NCBI GenBank assembly: GCA_900540995.1
Contig: UQHO01000004.1
Location: 1 to 64,000 of the forward strand
DNA from: an uncultured Collinsella sp.
Lineage (GTDB): Bacteria; Actinomycetota; Coriobacteriia; Coriobacteriales; Coriobacteriaceae
DNA length: 64,000 nucleotides
Direction: 5' to 3'
Made by a program: the position numbers and the translations under genes. Of the stretch, positions 18,882 to 27,717 are shown piece after piece (position 1 is the first letter of the stretch; each line of letters starts with the position of its first letter). The notes beneath the pieces are model-generated. The model had not been told where the DNA came from. It saw only the letters and a program-made list of their open reading frames with translations, and made no database searches.

Positions 18882-18893
18882 AAAACCGGTTTT
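18882..18893. promoter_or_regulatory. 12-bp palindrome upstream of comEA
   Basis: AAAACCGGTTTT is a perfect palindrome 58 bases before the comEA start, in the only non-coding gap (18825-19037) that could hold the comEA-comEC promoter. It is a candidate operator; the regulator is unknown. Confidence 0.3.
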
Positions 18894-18992
18894 CGCGGTC
18901 AAACCAAAAGCCGACCAAAACCTTGCGAAATACTGTCCATTTATTCAGGCACACGTCAGCAAATGAACACTTAGCCGCAAAATGCCCAGATA

Positions 18993-19028
18993 GCAAAAGA
19001 CCGACGATGCAGACGCATCGTCGGTCTA
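18993..19028 (-). terminator. Intrinsic terminator after thiI
   Basis: Minus-strand arms AGACCGACGATGC and GCATCGTCGGTCT with a 4-base loop are followed by TTTT. The hairpin begins about 10 bases past the thiI stop and closes the mihF-gmk-rpoZ-thiI unit. Confidence 0.93.
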
Positions 19029-19037
19029 TGCACAAAT

Positions 19038-20282
19038 TTACTCGTGATCTTGGTAAATCTCACGCGGAGCAAGCTCAGAATGTTTGCGTTTTAAGGTCTT
19101 AGGGGCCTTGTACGTGTTGCTCTCGAAGTCGATGTACTCGGTCTGCTTGAGCAGACGCTCAATCATCTCCTCGTGATCAAACAGTTCCCAGGCCTCATGC
19201 ACGGCATCGAGTTTAGCGTGCGTCTCGGGACGGCGCGGCATAAACAGCGTGCAGCAGTCGGGAGCGGCCTCAGTCGAGATATCGAACGTACCGATCTCCT
19301 CGGCGCGTGCGATGATCTCCTGTTTGTCCGAACCGATGAGAGGACGGAACACGGGAATCTTCACGGCTTCGTTGACGGCCATGATGTTCTCAAGCGTTTG
19401 GGAGGCAACCTGCCCAAGCGATTCGCCCGTAACGATGGCCCTGGCACCCTCGATGTGTGCAATGCGCTCGGCAACCGAATACATAATGCGGCGATACATG
19501 ATAACGCGCAGGTTACTGGGACAGGTGACCGAAATCTCACGCTGGCAGTCGCCAAACGGCACCACGTACAGGCGACCGATCTGGACACCCGGCTCAAGCG
19601 CACGGATGATATCCTGCACCAAATACTCGCTCGTATCGGGCGTCTGCGGACGACCGGAGAAATGCACCGGCACGCACACCGCGCCGCGACGCGCGAGCAT
19701 CCAGGTCGCCACCGGAGAATCGATACCCGACGACAGCAGCGTCACGACCTTGCCGGCAGAACCCACCGGCAGACCGCCCACGCCGCGCTCAGAGCGCGCG
19801 TACACATAAACGCTGCCCTGGACCACCAGTACGTGCACCATTGCATCGGGGTCGTGCATTTGAACCTTTTTATCGGGGAAGGCCTCACACAGTACCTCGC
19901 CCACCTGACGATTGATATCGATCGAGGTGAGCTCATAGTCAGTATTGGAGCGCTTGGCGTGCACCTTAAACGAATCGAAGGAACCAAACTCGCGCAGCGC
20001 CTTCACGGCGGCGGCGCAGTACTCCTGCGGGTCGCGGTTGGTGTGATACGCCAAAGACACACGAGCAACGCCGGGGACGGTGCGGATGACACGCGCCGCC
20101 TCGTCGGCCTGATGCTCGTTAAAGGTCACGAGGATATAACCGGAAATTCGAGACACGGCGTTCACGGAAAAGGCGGCCAAGGCCGCCTTAATGTTATCCA
20201 TGAGGATATGCTCAAAATGTGCGCGGTTCTTGCCCTTCAGTCCAACCTCGTGATAGTGGACTAGGCAGACGCGAGCCGCCAT
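19038..20282 (-). CDS. thiI: tRNA 4-thiouridine synthase ThiI
   Basis: ATP-dependent sulfurtransferase making s4U8 in tRNA, and in some organisms feeding sulfur to thiamine. The 414-residue protein has the N-terminal ferredoxin-like and THUMP domains (to about residue 165) and the PP-loop AANH domain with LLSSGIDSPVATWML. It lacks the C-terminal rhodanese domain of the E. coli enzyme, as in Bacillus. CCTLFMPRRPETHA is conserved. The ATG directly follows the rpoZ stop. Its presence in an rpoZ operon is unusual but compact. Confidence 0.94.
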   Translation of the reverse strand: MAARVCLVHYHEVGLKGKNRAHFEHILMDNIKAALAAFSVNAVSRISGYILVTFNEHQADEAARVIRTVPGVARVSLAYHTNRDPQEYCAAAVKALREFGSFDSFKVHAKRSNTDYELTSIDINRQVGEVLCEAFPDKKVQMHDPDAMVHVLVVQGSVYVYARSERGVGGLPVGSAGKVVTLLSSGIDSPVATWMLARRGAVCVPVHFSGRPQTPDTSEYLVQDIIRALEPGVQIGRLYVVPFGDCQREISVTCPSNLRVIMYRRIMYSVAERIAHIEGARAIVTGESLGQVASQTLENIMAVNEAVKIPVFRPLIGSDKQEIIARAEEIGTFDISTEAAPDCCTLFMPRRPETHAKLDAVHEAWELFDHEEMIERLLKQTEYIDFESNTYKAPKTLKRKHSELAPREIYQDHE

Positions 20283-20564
20283 TTAGGCTTCAGCAACCTT
20301 GTGGCCGAGCGCCTTCTCGTAACGGGCCTCGTCGTAAGAGATGTCGCCGTCGACAATCTCGTCCATAGCCATCGAGATGGTATCGGCACCGGAAAGCCCG
20401 ATGGTGATGTCATCGACATCCTGGACGGCAAGCACGCGGTTGTGCTGGCCACGCAGCATGCTATTGATGTCGCAGGCGCGCTTGGAGGCAAGCGAAGCGA
20501 GCAGGAAGCGGTTATGATCGGTCTTCTCCAGAAGATCGTCAATACAAGGCTTTACAACGGACAC
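20283..20564 (-). CDS. rpoZ: DNA-directed RNA polymerase subunit omega
   Basis: Small subunit that helps fold and assemble beta'. The 93-residue product has the omega core (PCIDDLLEKTDHNRFLLASLASKRACDIN), normally written KRARQIN; here Cys-Asp replaces part of it. The start is GTG 20564 with GAGG close upstream. Its position after gmk matches the actinobacterial mihF-gmk-rpoZ order, which strengthens the call. Confidence 0.92.
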   Translation of the reverse strand: MSVVKPCIDDLLEKTDHNRFLLASLASKRACDINSMLRGQHNRVLAVQDVDDITIGLSGADTISMAMDEIVDGDISYDEARYEKALGHKVAEA

Positions 20565-20569
20565 GGACC

Positions 20570-21139
20570 TCAGATCCTTTCATGCATATCGAGAACGCGA
20601 ACGAGCTCATCGGTCGCGCGGTCGAGATCGTCATTCACCACGACGTCGTCGTAGCGGTCGGCAAGGGCAAGCTCATCGGCGGCGTTTGCCATACGCAGCT
20701 CAATCGTCTCGGGCGTCTCGGTACCGCGACCGACTAGACGCTCGCGGAGCACCTCAAGCGAAGGCGGCTTGATAAAGATCAGCACGGCCTCGGGGAAACG
20801 CTCCTTCACCTGCAGGGCGCCCTGGACATCGATCTCCAAAATCAGAGACGAGCCCGAGGCGAGCTTGGATGTGACCTCGCTCACCAACGTGCCGTAGCAG
20901 TTACCGTGGACCTCGGCCCACTCAACAAACTCACCGTTTGCCACGCGGCGGTCGAACTCCTCGCGCGTCAGAAAAAAGTAGTTGACGCCGTCGACCTCAC
21001 CTTTGCGTGGTGCTCGCGTGGTAGCCGAAACCGTCAGACCCAGGTTCGAGCGGCGCTCGCGCACACGAGTGACGAGCGTACCCTTGCCTGCGCCTGACGG
21101 TCCAGAAATCACAAAGAGCTTGGAATCCTGAGCGCTCAC
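20570..21139 (-). CDS. gmk: Guanylate kinase
   Basis: Phosphorylates GMP to GDP with ATP. The 189-residue protein has P-loop GPSGAGKGTL, the GMP-binding region SATTRAPRKGEVDGVNYFF, and ILEIDVQGA, all in family order. The GTG at 21139 follows the mihF stop with no gap, so translation is probably coupled. No strong Shine-Dalgarno is present. Confidence 0.96.
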   Translation of the reverse strand: MSAQDSKLFVISGPSGAGKGTLVTRVRERRSNLGLTVSATTRAPRKGEVDGVNYFFLTREEFDRRVANGEFVEWAEVHGNCYGTLVSEVTSKLASGSSLILEIDVQGALQVKERFPEAVLIFIKPPSLEVLRERLVGRGTETPETIELRMANAADELALADRYDDVVVNDDLDRATDELVRVLDMHERI

Positions 21140-21448
21140 TTATTTGGTCAGCTGCTCGAGGAGCTGCTCGCGCTGACGGACGCCGAGGCCCTGGACGCGA
21201 CGAGTAGCGGAGATACCGAGCTCCTCCATGATCTTGGCGGCCTTGGCCTTGCCATAACCGGGGAGAGACTCGATGAGGGTGGAAACCTTCATGCGGGAAG
21301 CGATGGGGTCATCGGAGTTGAGCACGGACTCGAGGGACTTCTCGCCCTTCTTGATCTGCTCGCGAAGCTCAGCGCGGGCGTGACGTGCGGCAGCAGCCTT
21401 CTCAAGAGCCTGCTTGCGCTGCTCGTCGGTAAGCTGAGGGAGTGCCAT
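21140..21448 (-). CDS. mihF: Integration host factor, actinobacterial type (mIHF)
   Basis: Nucleoid-associated DNA-binding protein of Actinobacteria, unrelated to the IHF alpha/beta of Proteobacteria. The 102-residue product (MALPQLTDEQRKQALEKAA...) matches the family across its length, including the helix-two-turn-helix region LIESLPGYGKAKAAKIMEEL and the end RVQGLGVRQREQLLEQL. The ATG at 21448 has GGAGG 5 bases upstream. It is the strongest taxonomic marker in the window. It heads the gmk-rpoZ-thiI unit and has its own promoters. Confidence 0.95.
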   Translation of the reverse strand: MALPQLTDEQRKQALEKAAAARHARAELREQIKKGEKSLESVLNSDDPIASRMKVSTLIESLPGYGKAKAAKIMEELGISATRRVQGLGVRQREQLLEQLTK

Positions 21449-21492
21449 TCGTACCTCCAAATAGTTGGGTTATATCTGATTCAATAATTGGC

Positions 21493-21565
21493 ATTTTAGC
21501 ACGTAGAACGTACAAAATGCCTAATCGCGGCTCCATAGGTTAGACGATACCCGCAAAAAGTGCAA
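21493..21565 (-). promoter_or_regulatory. Tandem promoters of mihF
   Basis: Upstream promoter: TTGCAC (21565-21560), a 17-base spacer, and TAACCT (21542-21537). Downstream promoter: extended -10 TGCTAAAAT (21501-21493) with no good -35. Both face mihF. Confidence 0.55.
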
Positions 21566-21584
21566 TATACTGCGCCCAAAGTTA

Positions 21585-21642
21585 AGCCCCTGACCTGCGA
21601 TTCCACACAAAGGATGGGAAAGTTTACGCAGGCACAGGGGCT
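21585..21642 (-). terminator. Two-step hairpin between pyrF and mihF
   Basis: AGCCCCTG pairs with CAGGGGCT and, inside it, CTGCG pairs with CGCAG, leaving a 27-base loop. It is probably the end of the pyrimidine transcript, but no T-run of normal quality follows on the minus strand and the loop is unusually long. A structured RNA is the alternative. Confidence 0.45.
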
Positions 21643-21687
21643 ATTTTGTGCTAATGAGACCCAAAAGTGGTGACTTAGGGGAATCTT

Positions 21688-22404
21688 TTACGCGACGTTT
21701 TCGACCAGCTCGGCGACGATGGCGTCAAAGGCGGCAACCGGATCGTCGGCACCGGTGATGGGACGGCCCACCACAATGTGGCTTGCGCCACGCTCGATAG
21801 CCTGGGAAGGCGTCGCCACGCGGGACTGGTCGCCAAGGGCGGCACCCACCGGACGCACACCCGGAGTCACGATCAGGGCATCAGGACCCAGCAGTTCACG
21901 CATGTCGTGAGCCTCCATCGGTGAGCACACGATGCCATCGATGCCGTTGGCCTGAGCAAGCTTTGCCAAGCGGGCGGCCTCCTCGGCCACGGGCGACTCG
22001 ACGCCGATCTCGCTCAAGGCATCCTGATTCATGCTCGTGAGCACGGTGATGGCGACGAGTTTGGCGCGGTCCTCACGCGCCTCCTCGGCACCCTCGCGGC
22101 AGGCAGCGAGCATAGCACCCGAGCCCAGGCCGTGGACCGAAAGCAGGTCGGCACCGGCAAGCGAGGCCGAGCGGGCAGCGCCGCGCACCTGATGCGGAAT
22201 GTCATGGAACTTAAGGTCGAGGAAGACCTTAAAGTCAAGGTCCTTAAAGGTCTTGACGATCTGGGGACCCTCAGCGTAATAGAGCGTCATGCCGACCTTG
22301 AGCCAGGCGGCATGGCCCGAAAGCTCGTGGGCGAGCTCGAGCGCGCGCTCACGGTCGCAGTCGAGGGCGACGATAACACGGTCGCGGGCATCATTCTCTA
22401 GCAT
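21688..22404 (-). CDS. pyrF: Orotidine 5'-phosphate decarboxylase
   Basis: Last step of de novo UMP synthesis, decarboxylating OMP. The 238-residue TIM-barrel protein has VALDCDRERALELA, the catalytic DLKFHDIPHQV with paired Asp/Lys, and the phosphate-binding end VVGRPITGADDP. The ATG at 22404 overlaps the end of pyrD by 7 bases. It is the last gene of the pyr operon. Confidence 0.96.
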   Translation of the reverse strand: MLENDARDRVIVALDCDRERALELAHELSGHAAWLKVGMTLYYAEGPQIVKTFKDLDFKVFLDLKFHDIPHQVRGAARSASLAGADLLSVHGLGSGAMLAACREGAEEAREDRAKLVAITVLTSMNQDALSEIGVESPVAEEAARLAKLAQANGIDGIVCSPMEAHDMRELLGPDALIVTPGVRPVGAALGDQSRVATPSQAIERGASHIVVGRPITGADDPVAAFDAIVAELVENVA

Positions 22405-23306
22405 TCGAAAGCACCCACCAGCTCGTTGATGTCCTTTACGCCCTGGGACTCGGCCCAGGCCTCGAGCTCATGCGCGATCTTAAGCGAAGCACACGGATCG
22501 ACGAAGTTGGCCATGCCGACCGACACGCAGGTGGCGCCGGCCAGGATAAACTCAGCCGCATCCTCGCCAGTCATGACACCGCCGACACCGTTGATGGGGA
22601 TATCGACGGCCTGGGCAACCTCCCAGACCATGCGCACGGCGATGTGGTGGCAAAGCGGGCCAGAAAGGCCGCCCTTGGGCTTGGCAACGCGCGACTTGCG
22701 GGTATGAACATCGATGGCCATGCCTTGGATGGAGTTAATGACCGAAAGGCCGTCGGCTCCCGCGGCCTCGAGAGCCTTGGCAATCTCGGCGACGTTAACC
22801 GGAGCCATCTTGACGAACAGCGGCTTATCGGTCACCTTGCGGCAGGCAGCCATAACGGAAGAGGCGCCCTCGGGCGTGGAGCCCATGGCGGCACCGCCGG
22901 CGGCGATGTTGGGGCAGCTCACGTTGATCTCGTAGCCGGCAGCCCAGGGGCATAGCTCGACATACATCTCGAGCGCGCGCACAAACTCATCAACGGAGTG
23001 CCCGGCAACCTGGCAAATGACCTGGCAACCGTCCTTGGACAGCTGCTCGAGCCACGAGCCGGACTCACGGGCAAAGGCGGCGACACCGGGGTTCTGCAGG
23101 CCCACGGAGTTGATCATACCGCCAGGAATCTCGGCCATGCGGGGCGCAGGGTTGCCCGGCCAGGGCTCGGCGGCACAGCCCTTGGTGGTAATGGCGCCCA
23201 GCTGGGAAACATCAAAGAAATTCTGAAACTGCCAACCGTAGCCAAAGGTACCGGCTGCGGTGTTAATGGGGTTCTGCATCTTGACGCCGCCGAAATCGAC
23301 GGCCAT
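22398..23306 (-). CDS. pyrD: Dihydroorotate dehydrogenase class 1B, catalytic subunit
   Basis: FMN enzyme oxidising dihydroorotate to orotate, passing electrons to PyrK. The product has 302 residues from MAVDFGGVKMQNPINTAAG. It carries NSVGLQNPG, the catalytic-Cys motif INVSCPN, VKMAPVN, and the FMN site GVGGVMTGEDAAEF. In-frame GTG codons at 23312 and 23321 are alternative starts, and the latter overlaps the pyrK stop. Pairing with pyrK shows the NAD-linked heterotetrameric class 1B enzyme, fitting an anaerobe. Confidence 0.95.
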   Translation of the reverse strand: MAVDFGGVKMQNPINTAAGTFGYGWQFQNFFDVSQLGAITTKGCAAEPWPGNPAPRMAEIPGGMINSVGLQNPGVAAFARESGSWLEQLSKDGCQVICQVAGHSVDEFVRALEMYVELCPWAAGYEINVSCPNIAAGGAAMGSTPEGASSVMAACRKVTDKPLFVKMAPVNVAEIAKALEAAGADGLSVINSIQGMAIDVHTRKSRVAKPKGGLSGPLCHHIAVRMVWEVAQAVDIPINGVGGVMTGEDAAEFILAGATCVSVGMANFVDPCASLKIAHELEAWAESQGVKDINELVGAFEC

Positions 23307-23320
23307 GTTCACGGTACCCA

Positions 23321-24112
23321 CTAGAAGACCACCACCTTGGAAGCATCGAACACGGGGCCGCACATGCAGGCGCCCTTCATACCGTCGACCGTCTCGACAT
23401 TGCAGGTGTTGCAGGCGCCAAAGCCACAGCTCATCATGCGCTCGAGCGACACCTCGCAGTACGCACCGGCCTCAGCGGCAGCAGCGGCGACTTTCTTCAT
23501 CATGACGGCGGGGCCGCAGCTGGCCACGTAGTCGTAGCCGCCCTCGCCAAGCAGTTCTGCGGCAGGATCGGTGCAAAAACCGTGCGTGCCGAGCGAACCG
23601 TCGTCGGTGCACACGTTAACCGTGGCGCCCAGCGCGCGGAACTCATCGACACCCACGGCCTTGGACGCGGTGCCAAAGCCCAAGCACACGTCCACATCAA
23701 CACCCTGCTCGGCAAGCATACCGGCAAGACAAAGCACAGGCGGAACGCCGATACCACCGGCGACGAGCAAAGCCTTCCTGGTGCCCTCGGGTACCATCCA
23801 GCCACGGCCACCGGGGCCCAGCAGGTTAGAGGTGGAGCCGGGGCCCATCTGGGACAAACGGCGGGTATCGTCGCCCACGACGGCGTACCACAGCTCGACG
23901 GTGCCAGCCTCGGCGTCGGCGCGGTAGAAACTCAAGGGCACACGAAGCAGAGAAGACGCATCGCCGGGGACGGCGATGTTCACAAACTGACCGGGCTTGA
24001 GCGCACTTGCAAGCTTGGGGGCCGAGATGACGAGCGAGAAGATGCCGTCGGCGATCTCCCGGTTCGAGACGACCTCGAAGTCGTGCATGCGTGCAGTGGA
24101 AGGTGTGGGCAT
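23321..24112 (-). CDS. pyrK: Dihydroorotate dehydrogenase electron-transfer subunit
   Basis: FAD/[2Fe-2S] subunit passing electrons from PyrD to NAD+. The 263-residue protein has an FAD-binding barrel (GQFVNIAVPG, LRVPLSFYRAD), an NAD-binding domain (LLVAGGIGVPPVLCLAGML), and a C-terminal 2Fe-2S site (MMSCGFGACNTCNVE, then CMCGPVF). The ATG at 24112 has GGAG upstream. It lies between pyrC and pyrD, and a 92-base gap with a hairpin separates it from pyrC. Confidence 0.95.
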   Translation of the reverse strand: MPTPSTARMHDFEVVSNREIADGIFSLVISAPKLASALKPGQFVNIAVPGDASSLLRVPLSFYRADAEAGTVELWYAVVGDDTRRLSQMGPGSTSNLLGPGGRGWMVPEGTRKALLVAGGIGVPPVLCLAGMLAEQGVDVDVCLGFGTASKAVGVDEFRALGATVNVCTDDGSLGTHGFCTDPAAELLGEGGYDYVASCGPAVMMKKVAAAAAEAGAYCEVSLERMMSCGFGACNTCNVETVDGMKGACMCGPVFDASKVVVF

Positions 24113-24159
24113 AGTCGCTCCAATCCCCCATGCGGTTGCATGGTCTAAACGAACAGAAA

Positions 24160-24184
24160 GCGCGGCACCGCAAGGGCGCCGCGC
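24160..24184 (-). other. GC-rich hairpin between pyrC and pyrK
   Basis: GCGCGGC and GCCGCGC arms enclose a short loop, followed on the minus strand by only a weak TTTC. Within an operon it may cause partial termination or protect an mRNA end; the effect is inference. Confidence 0.4.
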
Positions 24185-24204
24185 ACAAAAGCGATAAGGC
24201 TATG

Positions 24205-25494
24205 CTAGCAGATGCAGCCGTCGGCGAGCGTCTGCTTGCCACCGACAAATACATCGGTGGCACGACCGGTGAGCGTGCGGCCGGCAAAACCGGAGTTCTC
24301 GGCGCGCGACTCGTAACCGTCCTCGCCAACCGTCCAGGTTGCGGAGGGGTCGAACACGGTCAGGTCGGCGACAGAGCCCGCCTTGACCTGAACCTGATCG
24401 AGGCCCAGAATCTCACGCGGCTTGATGGCCATGAGCTCGACCATGCGGCTCACGCTCATCTTGCCCGTGTTGACCAGCTCGGTGAGGACGAGCGACAGAG
24501 AGGTCTCGAGGCCGATCATGCCAAAGGGCGCGAGCTCGAACTCGCGGGCCTTCTCCCACGGGGTGTGGGGAGCGTGATCGGTGACGATAGCGTCGACGGT
24601 GCCGTCGATGACACCCTGACGAATTGCCTCAGCGTCCTCATCGGTACGCAGCGGCGGATTGACCTTGAGAGAGGTGTTGTAGGTCTCGTCCAGGTCGTTC
24701 TCGGTCAGGAACATGTGGTGCGGGGTGGCCTCGCAGGTAACCTGAACGCCAGCGGCCTTACCGGCACGCACGATCTCCAGGCCATGGGCGGTGGAGATGT
24801 GCTGGATGTGCAGCTTGGCACCAGTCAGCTTGGCGATCTCGATGTCGCGGGCGATCTGGAGCTCCTCGCCGGCAGCCGGCCAGCCCTCGAGAGCCAGACG
24901 GGTCGAGACCTTGCCCTCGTTGATCTGGCCGTGGCCGACCAGGTCCTCGTCCTGGCAGTGGCTCATAAAGACCTTGCCGAACATCTTGCCGTAGTCCATG
25001 CAGCGACGGAGCATGCCCGCGCCCTGCACGCCGCGACCGTCGTCGGTGAAGGCGACGGCGCCATGGGCGACCATATCGCCCATCTCGGACATGGCCTCGC
25101 CCTTAAGACCGCGGGTCATGGCGCCCGACGGATAGACGCGGCAGTGACCGACCTCGGCAGCACGGGACTTGACGAACTCCACGACGGTGCCGTTATCGGT
25201 GACGGGATCGGTGTTGGGCATGGAGCACACACCGGTAAAGCCGCCCTTGGCAGCTGCGCGAGTGCCGCTCTCGATGTCCTCTTTGACCTCGTAGCCGGGC
25301 TCGCGAAGGTGAACGTGCATATCCACCAGGCCGGGGACGAGGTACTTGCCGGAAAGGTCGCGGACCTCGGCTCCCTCGACGGCGAGATTCTCGCCGACCT
25401 CGGCGATCTTGTCGCCGTCAATCAGGACGTCAACGACACCGTCAAGCTCGACAGACGGGTCGACGACGTGGGTATTCTTAAGAAGCAAGGCCAT
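24205..25494 (-). CDS. pyrC: Dihydroorotase
   Basis: Zinc amidohydrolase closing carbamoyl-aspartate to dihydroorotate. The 429-residue product (MALLLKNTHVVDPSVELDG...) is the long type I form. It has the metal-binding DMHVHLREPGYE, a carbamylated-Lys region, ITCEATPHHMFL-type histidines (VTCEATPHHMF) and VTDHAPHTPWEK. The ATG at 25494 has GGAGG 8 bases upstream and overlaps the end of pyrB by 17 bases. The frame is open upstream, but that is pyrB out of frame. Confidence 0.95.
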   Translation of the reverse strand: MALLLKNTHVVDPSVELDGVVDVLIDGDKIAEVGENLAVEGAEVRDLSGKYLVPGLVDMHVHLREPGYEVKEDIESGTRAAAKGGFTGVCSMPNTDPVTDNGTVVEFVKSRAAEVGHCRVYPSGAMTRGLKGEAMSEMGDMVAHGAVAFTDDGRGVQGAGMLRRCMDYGKMFGKVFMSHCQDEDLVGHGQINEGKVSTRLALEGWPAAGEELQIARDIEIAKLTGAKLHIQHISTAHGLEIVRAGKAAGVQVTCEATPHHMFLTENDLDETYNTSLKVNPPLRTDEDAEAIRQGVIDGTVDAIVTDHAPHTPWEKAREFELAPFGMIGLETSLSLVLTELVNTGKMSVSRMVELMAIKPREILGLDQVQVKAGSVADLTVFDPSATWTVGEDGYESRAENSGFAGRTLTGRATDVFVGGKQTLADGCIC

Positions 25495-26422
25495 TATCGG
25501 CACCTCCAAGCAGCAGATACAGGATAGCCATACGCACGCAGATACCGGCGTAGACCTGCTCCAGGATGACGGAGCGTTGCGGGTGGTCGGCCATATAGGA
25601 GTCGAACTCGACGCCGCGGTTGATGGGGCCCGGGTGGCAGATGATCGCATCGGGCTTCATGAGCTTCTCGCGGTCCTTGGTCAGGCCGAAGAGCTTGTGA
25701 TACTCGCGAATCGTGGGGAACGGAGCGCCCTCAAGGCGCTCCTGCTGCACGCGCAGCATGTAGACGACGTCCAGCTCGGGCAGGACGGAATCGAGGTCGC
25801 TCGTCACGTGGTCGCAACCCAGAACCTCGGGCGCCGGCGGCAGCAGCGTGCCGGGGGCGACAGCGTAGGTCTCGCAGCCCATGATCTTAAGGGCGGGGAT
25901 CAGCGAGCCGCAGACACGGGAGTGCGCGATATCGCCGACGACAGCGACCTTCAGACCGTGGAAGTCACCCTTGTGCTCCCAGATGGTGTACAGGTCGAGC
26001 AGGGCCTGCGTAGGATGGTTGTGCTTGCCGTCGCCGGCGCAGATAACGCTCGCGGGCGAGTTCTGCGTGACGATATAGGGAGCACCGGCGTGCTTATCGC
26101 GAACGACGATGCAATCAATCTTGTAGGCGTTGAGGGTCTCGACGGTGTCGACGAGGCTCTCGCCCTTGACCGTGGAGGTCGAGGAGCCGCCAAAGTTGAG
26201 GCTGTCGGCTGAAAGGCGCTTCTCGGCGAGCTCGAAGGAGCTGCGGGTGCGCGTCGAGGGCTCGTTGAACATGTTGACGATGGTCTTGCCCTTGAGCGTG
26301 GGGACCTTCTTGATCGCACGCTCGTTGACCTCGGAGAACGCCTTGGCGGTCTCGAGGATGAGCTTGATGTCCTCTTCGGAGTACTCGGTAATGTCGATCA
26401 GGTGCTTATGGTTGAACGCCAC
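25478..26422 (-). CDS. pyrB: Aspartate carbamoyltransferase catalytic subunit
   Basis: Makes carbamoyl-aspartate, the first committed pyrimidine step. The 314-residue protein has the carbamoyl-phosphate motif EPSTRTRSSFE, GDGKHNHPTQALLDLYTI, and HPGPINRGVEF near the C-terminus. GTG 26422 is chosen because GGGAGG lies upstream and the pyrR stop precedes it by 4 bases. No pyrI regulatory subunit is present, as in Gram-positive operons with PyrR control. Confidence 0.95.
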   Translation of the reverse strand: MAFNHKHLIDITEYSEEDIKLILETAKAFSEVNERAIKKVPTLKGKTIVNMFNEPSTRTRSSFELAEKRLSADSLNFGGSSTSTVKGESLVDTVETLNAYKIDCIVVRDKHAGAPYIVTQNSPASVICAGDGKHNHPTQALLDLYTIWEHKGDFHGLKVAVVGDIAHSRVCGSLIPALKIMGCETYAVAPGTLLPPAPEVLGCDHVTSDLDSVLPELDVVYMLRVQQERLEGAPFPTIREYHKLFGLTKDREKLMKPDAIICHPGPINRGVEFDSYMADHPQRSVILEQVYAGICVRMAILYLLLGGADNGLAS

Positions 26423-26426
26423 GGTA

Positions 26427-27023
<597 letters not shown>

Positions 27024-27050
27024 TCACATGTCTTGACTGCTGACACAGTC

Positions 27051-27135
27051 AAAAAAATAGATGCCCGACCGCTTAAGCGGACCAGACACCCACAGGAAAG
27101 GCTGCTCTTTGGCAGCTATGTAATTCCATGTGGGT
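27051..27135 (-). promoter_or_regulatory. PyrR-responsive leader with attenuator of the pyr operon
   Basis: Reading the minus strand, a binding stem forms first. Arms ACCCACA/TGTGGGT (27135-27129 with 27094-27088) and GGA/TCC enclose an internal loop, then GCTGC/GCAGC (27116-27101) with a 6-base loop CAAAGA, close to the PyrR loop consensus CNGNGA. A terminator hairpin centred on CCGC-TTAA-GCGG follows, with seven Ts at 27057-27051. PyrR binding is expected to favour termination when UMP is high. The layout is seen; the mechanism is known from Bacillus and inferred here. Confidence 0.75.
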
Positions 27136-27263
27136 ATCTCGTACCCCTTTAATGGTCAAGGGATAGTGTAGCCAACCTCGAGCTTAATTGCGAGCATAAA
27201 TACAGAGCAATCCGTAAACGTGCGCAGGCGCTCCATAAACATATATATATTTGTGGGACGAGC

Positions 27264-27292
27264 TTGAAAACACACGCACGAGCTGGCATAAT
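27264..27292 (+). promoter_or_regulatory. Candidate sigma-70-type promoter facing rpmB
   Basis: TTGAAA (27264-27269), a 17-base spacer, and CATAAT (27287-27292) preceded by TGG. It would give a leader of about 160 bases to rpmB. The stretch from 27136 to 27263 shows no gene; it must hold the divergent pyr promoter, for which TACACT near 27165 is a weak -10 candidate. Confidence 0.5.
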
Positions 27293-27398
27293 CCCCTCTG
27301 CTGCACGCAAATCGGATCTACGTCCAGGGCCGTAGCGTGGGCACTATCGCCAAAAGAGGAATATCTCTGTGTAGATTGCGCACAGGGAGCGACTTCTG

Positions 27399-27407
27399 TG
27401 CTATAGT
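27399..27407 (+). promoter_or_regulatory. Extended -10 promoter of rpmB
   Basis: TGCTATAGT, 55 bases before the rpmB start codon. It has the same form as the rpsT element on the other strand. Confidence 0.6.
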
Positions 27408-27461
27408 TCAGGCTTGTTTGTTAACGCGACATGTTCGTTTGTCGCCCAAGGAGGGTCAGTT

Positions 27462-27650
27462 ATGTCCAAAGTTTGCGAAGTTTGCGGTAAGCACCCCGTT
27501 GCCGGTCGCTCCATCAGCCACTCTCACCGCGTCACCAACCGTAAGTTCCGCCCCAACATCCAGCGCGTCTACGTCGTCGTCGATGGTCACCGTCGTAAGA
27601 TGAACGTTTGCTCCACCTGCCTCAAGTCCGGCAAGGTTGCGCGCTCCTAA
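27462..27650 (+). CDS. rpmB: 50S ribosomal protein L28
   Basis: Large-subunit protein. The 62-residue product (MSKVCEVCGKHPVAGRSISHSHRVTNR...) keeps two Cys pairs (CEVC near the start and CSTC near the end), so it is the zinc-binding form of L28. AAGGAGGG lies 7 bases before the ATG. It is monocistronic with its own promoters and terminator, and divergent from the pyr operon. It is the first plus-strand gene in the window. Confidence 0.96.
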   Translation: MSKVCEVCGKHPVAGRSISHSHRVTNRKFRPNIQRVYVVVDGHRRKMNVCSTCLKSGKVARS

Positions 27651-27717
27651 ATAAGGTCTTACCAACAAGTACCTCGGACTCTCCGGGTCAAAGACCTCGC
27701 GTTCACATAGAACTTAC

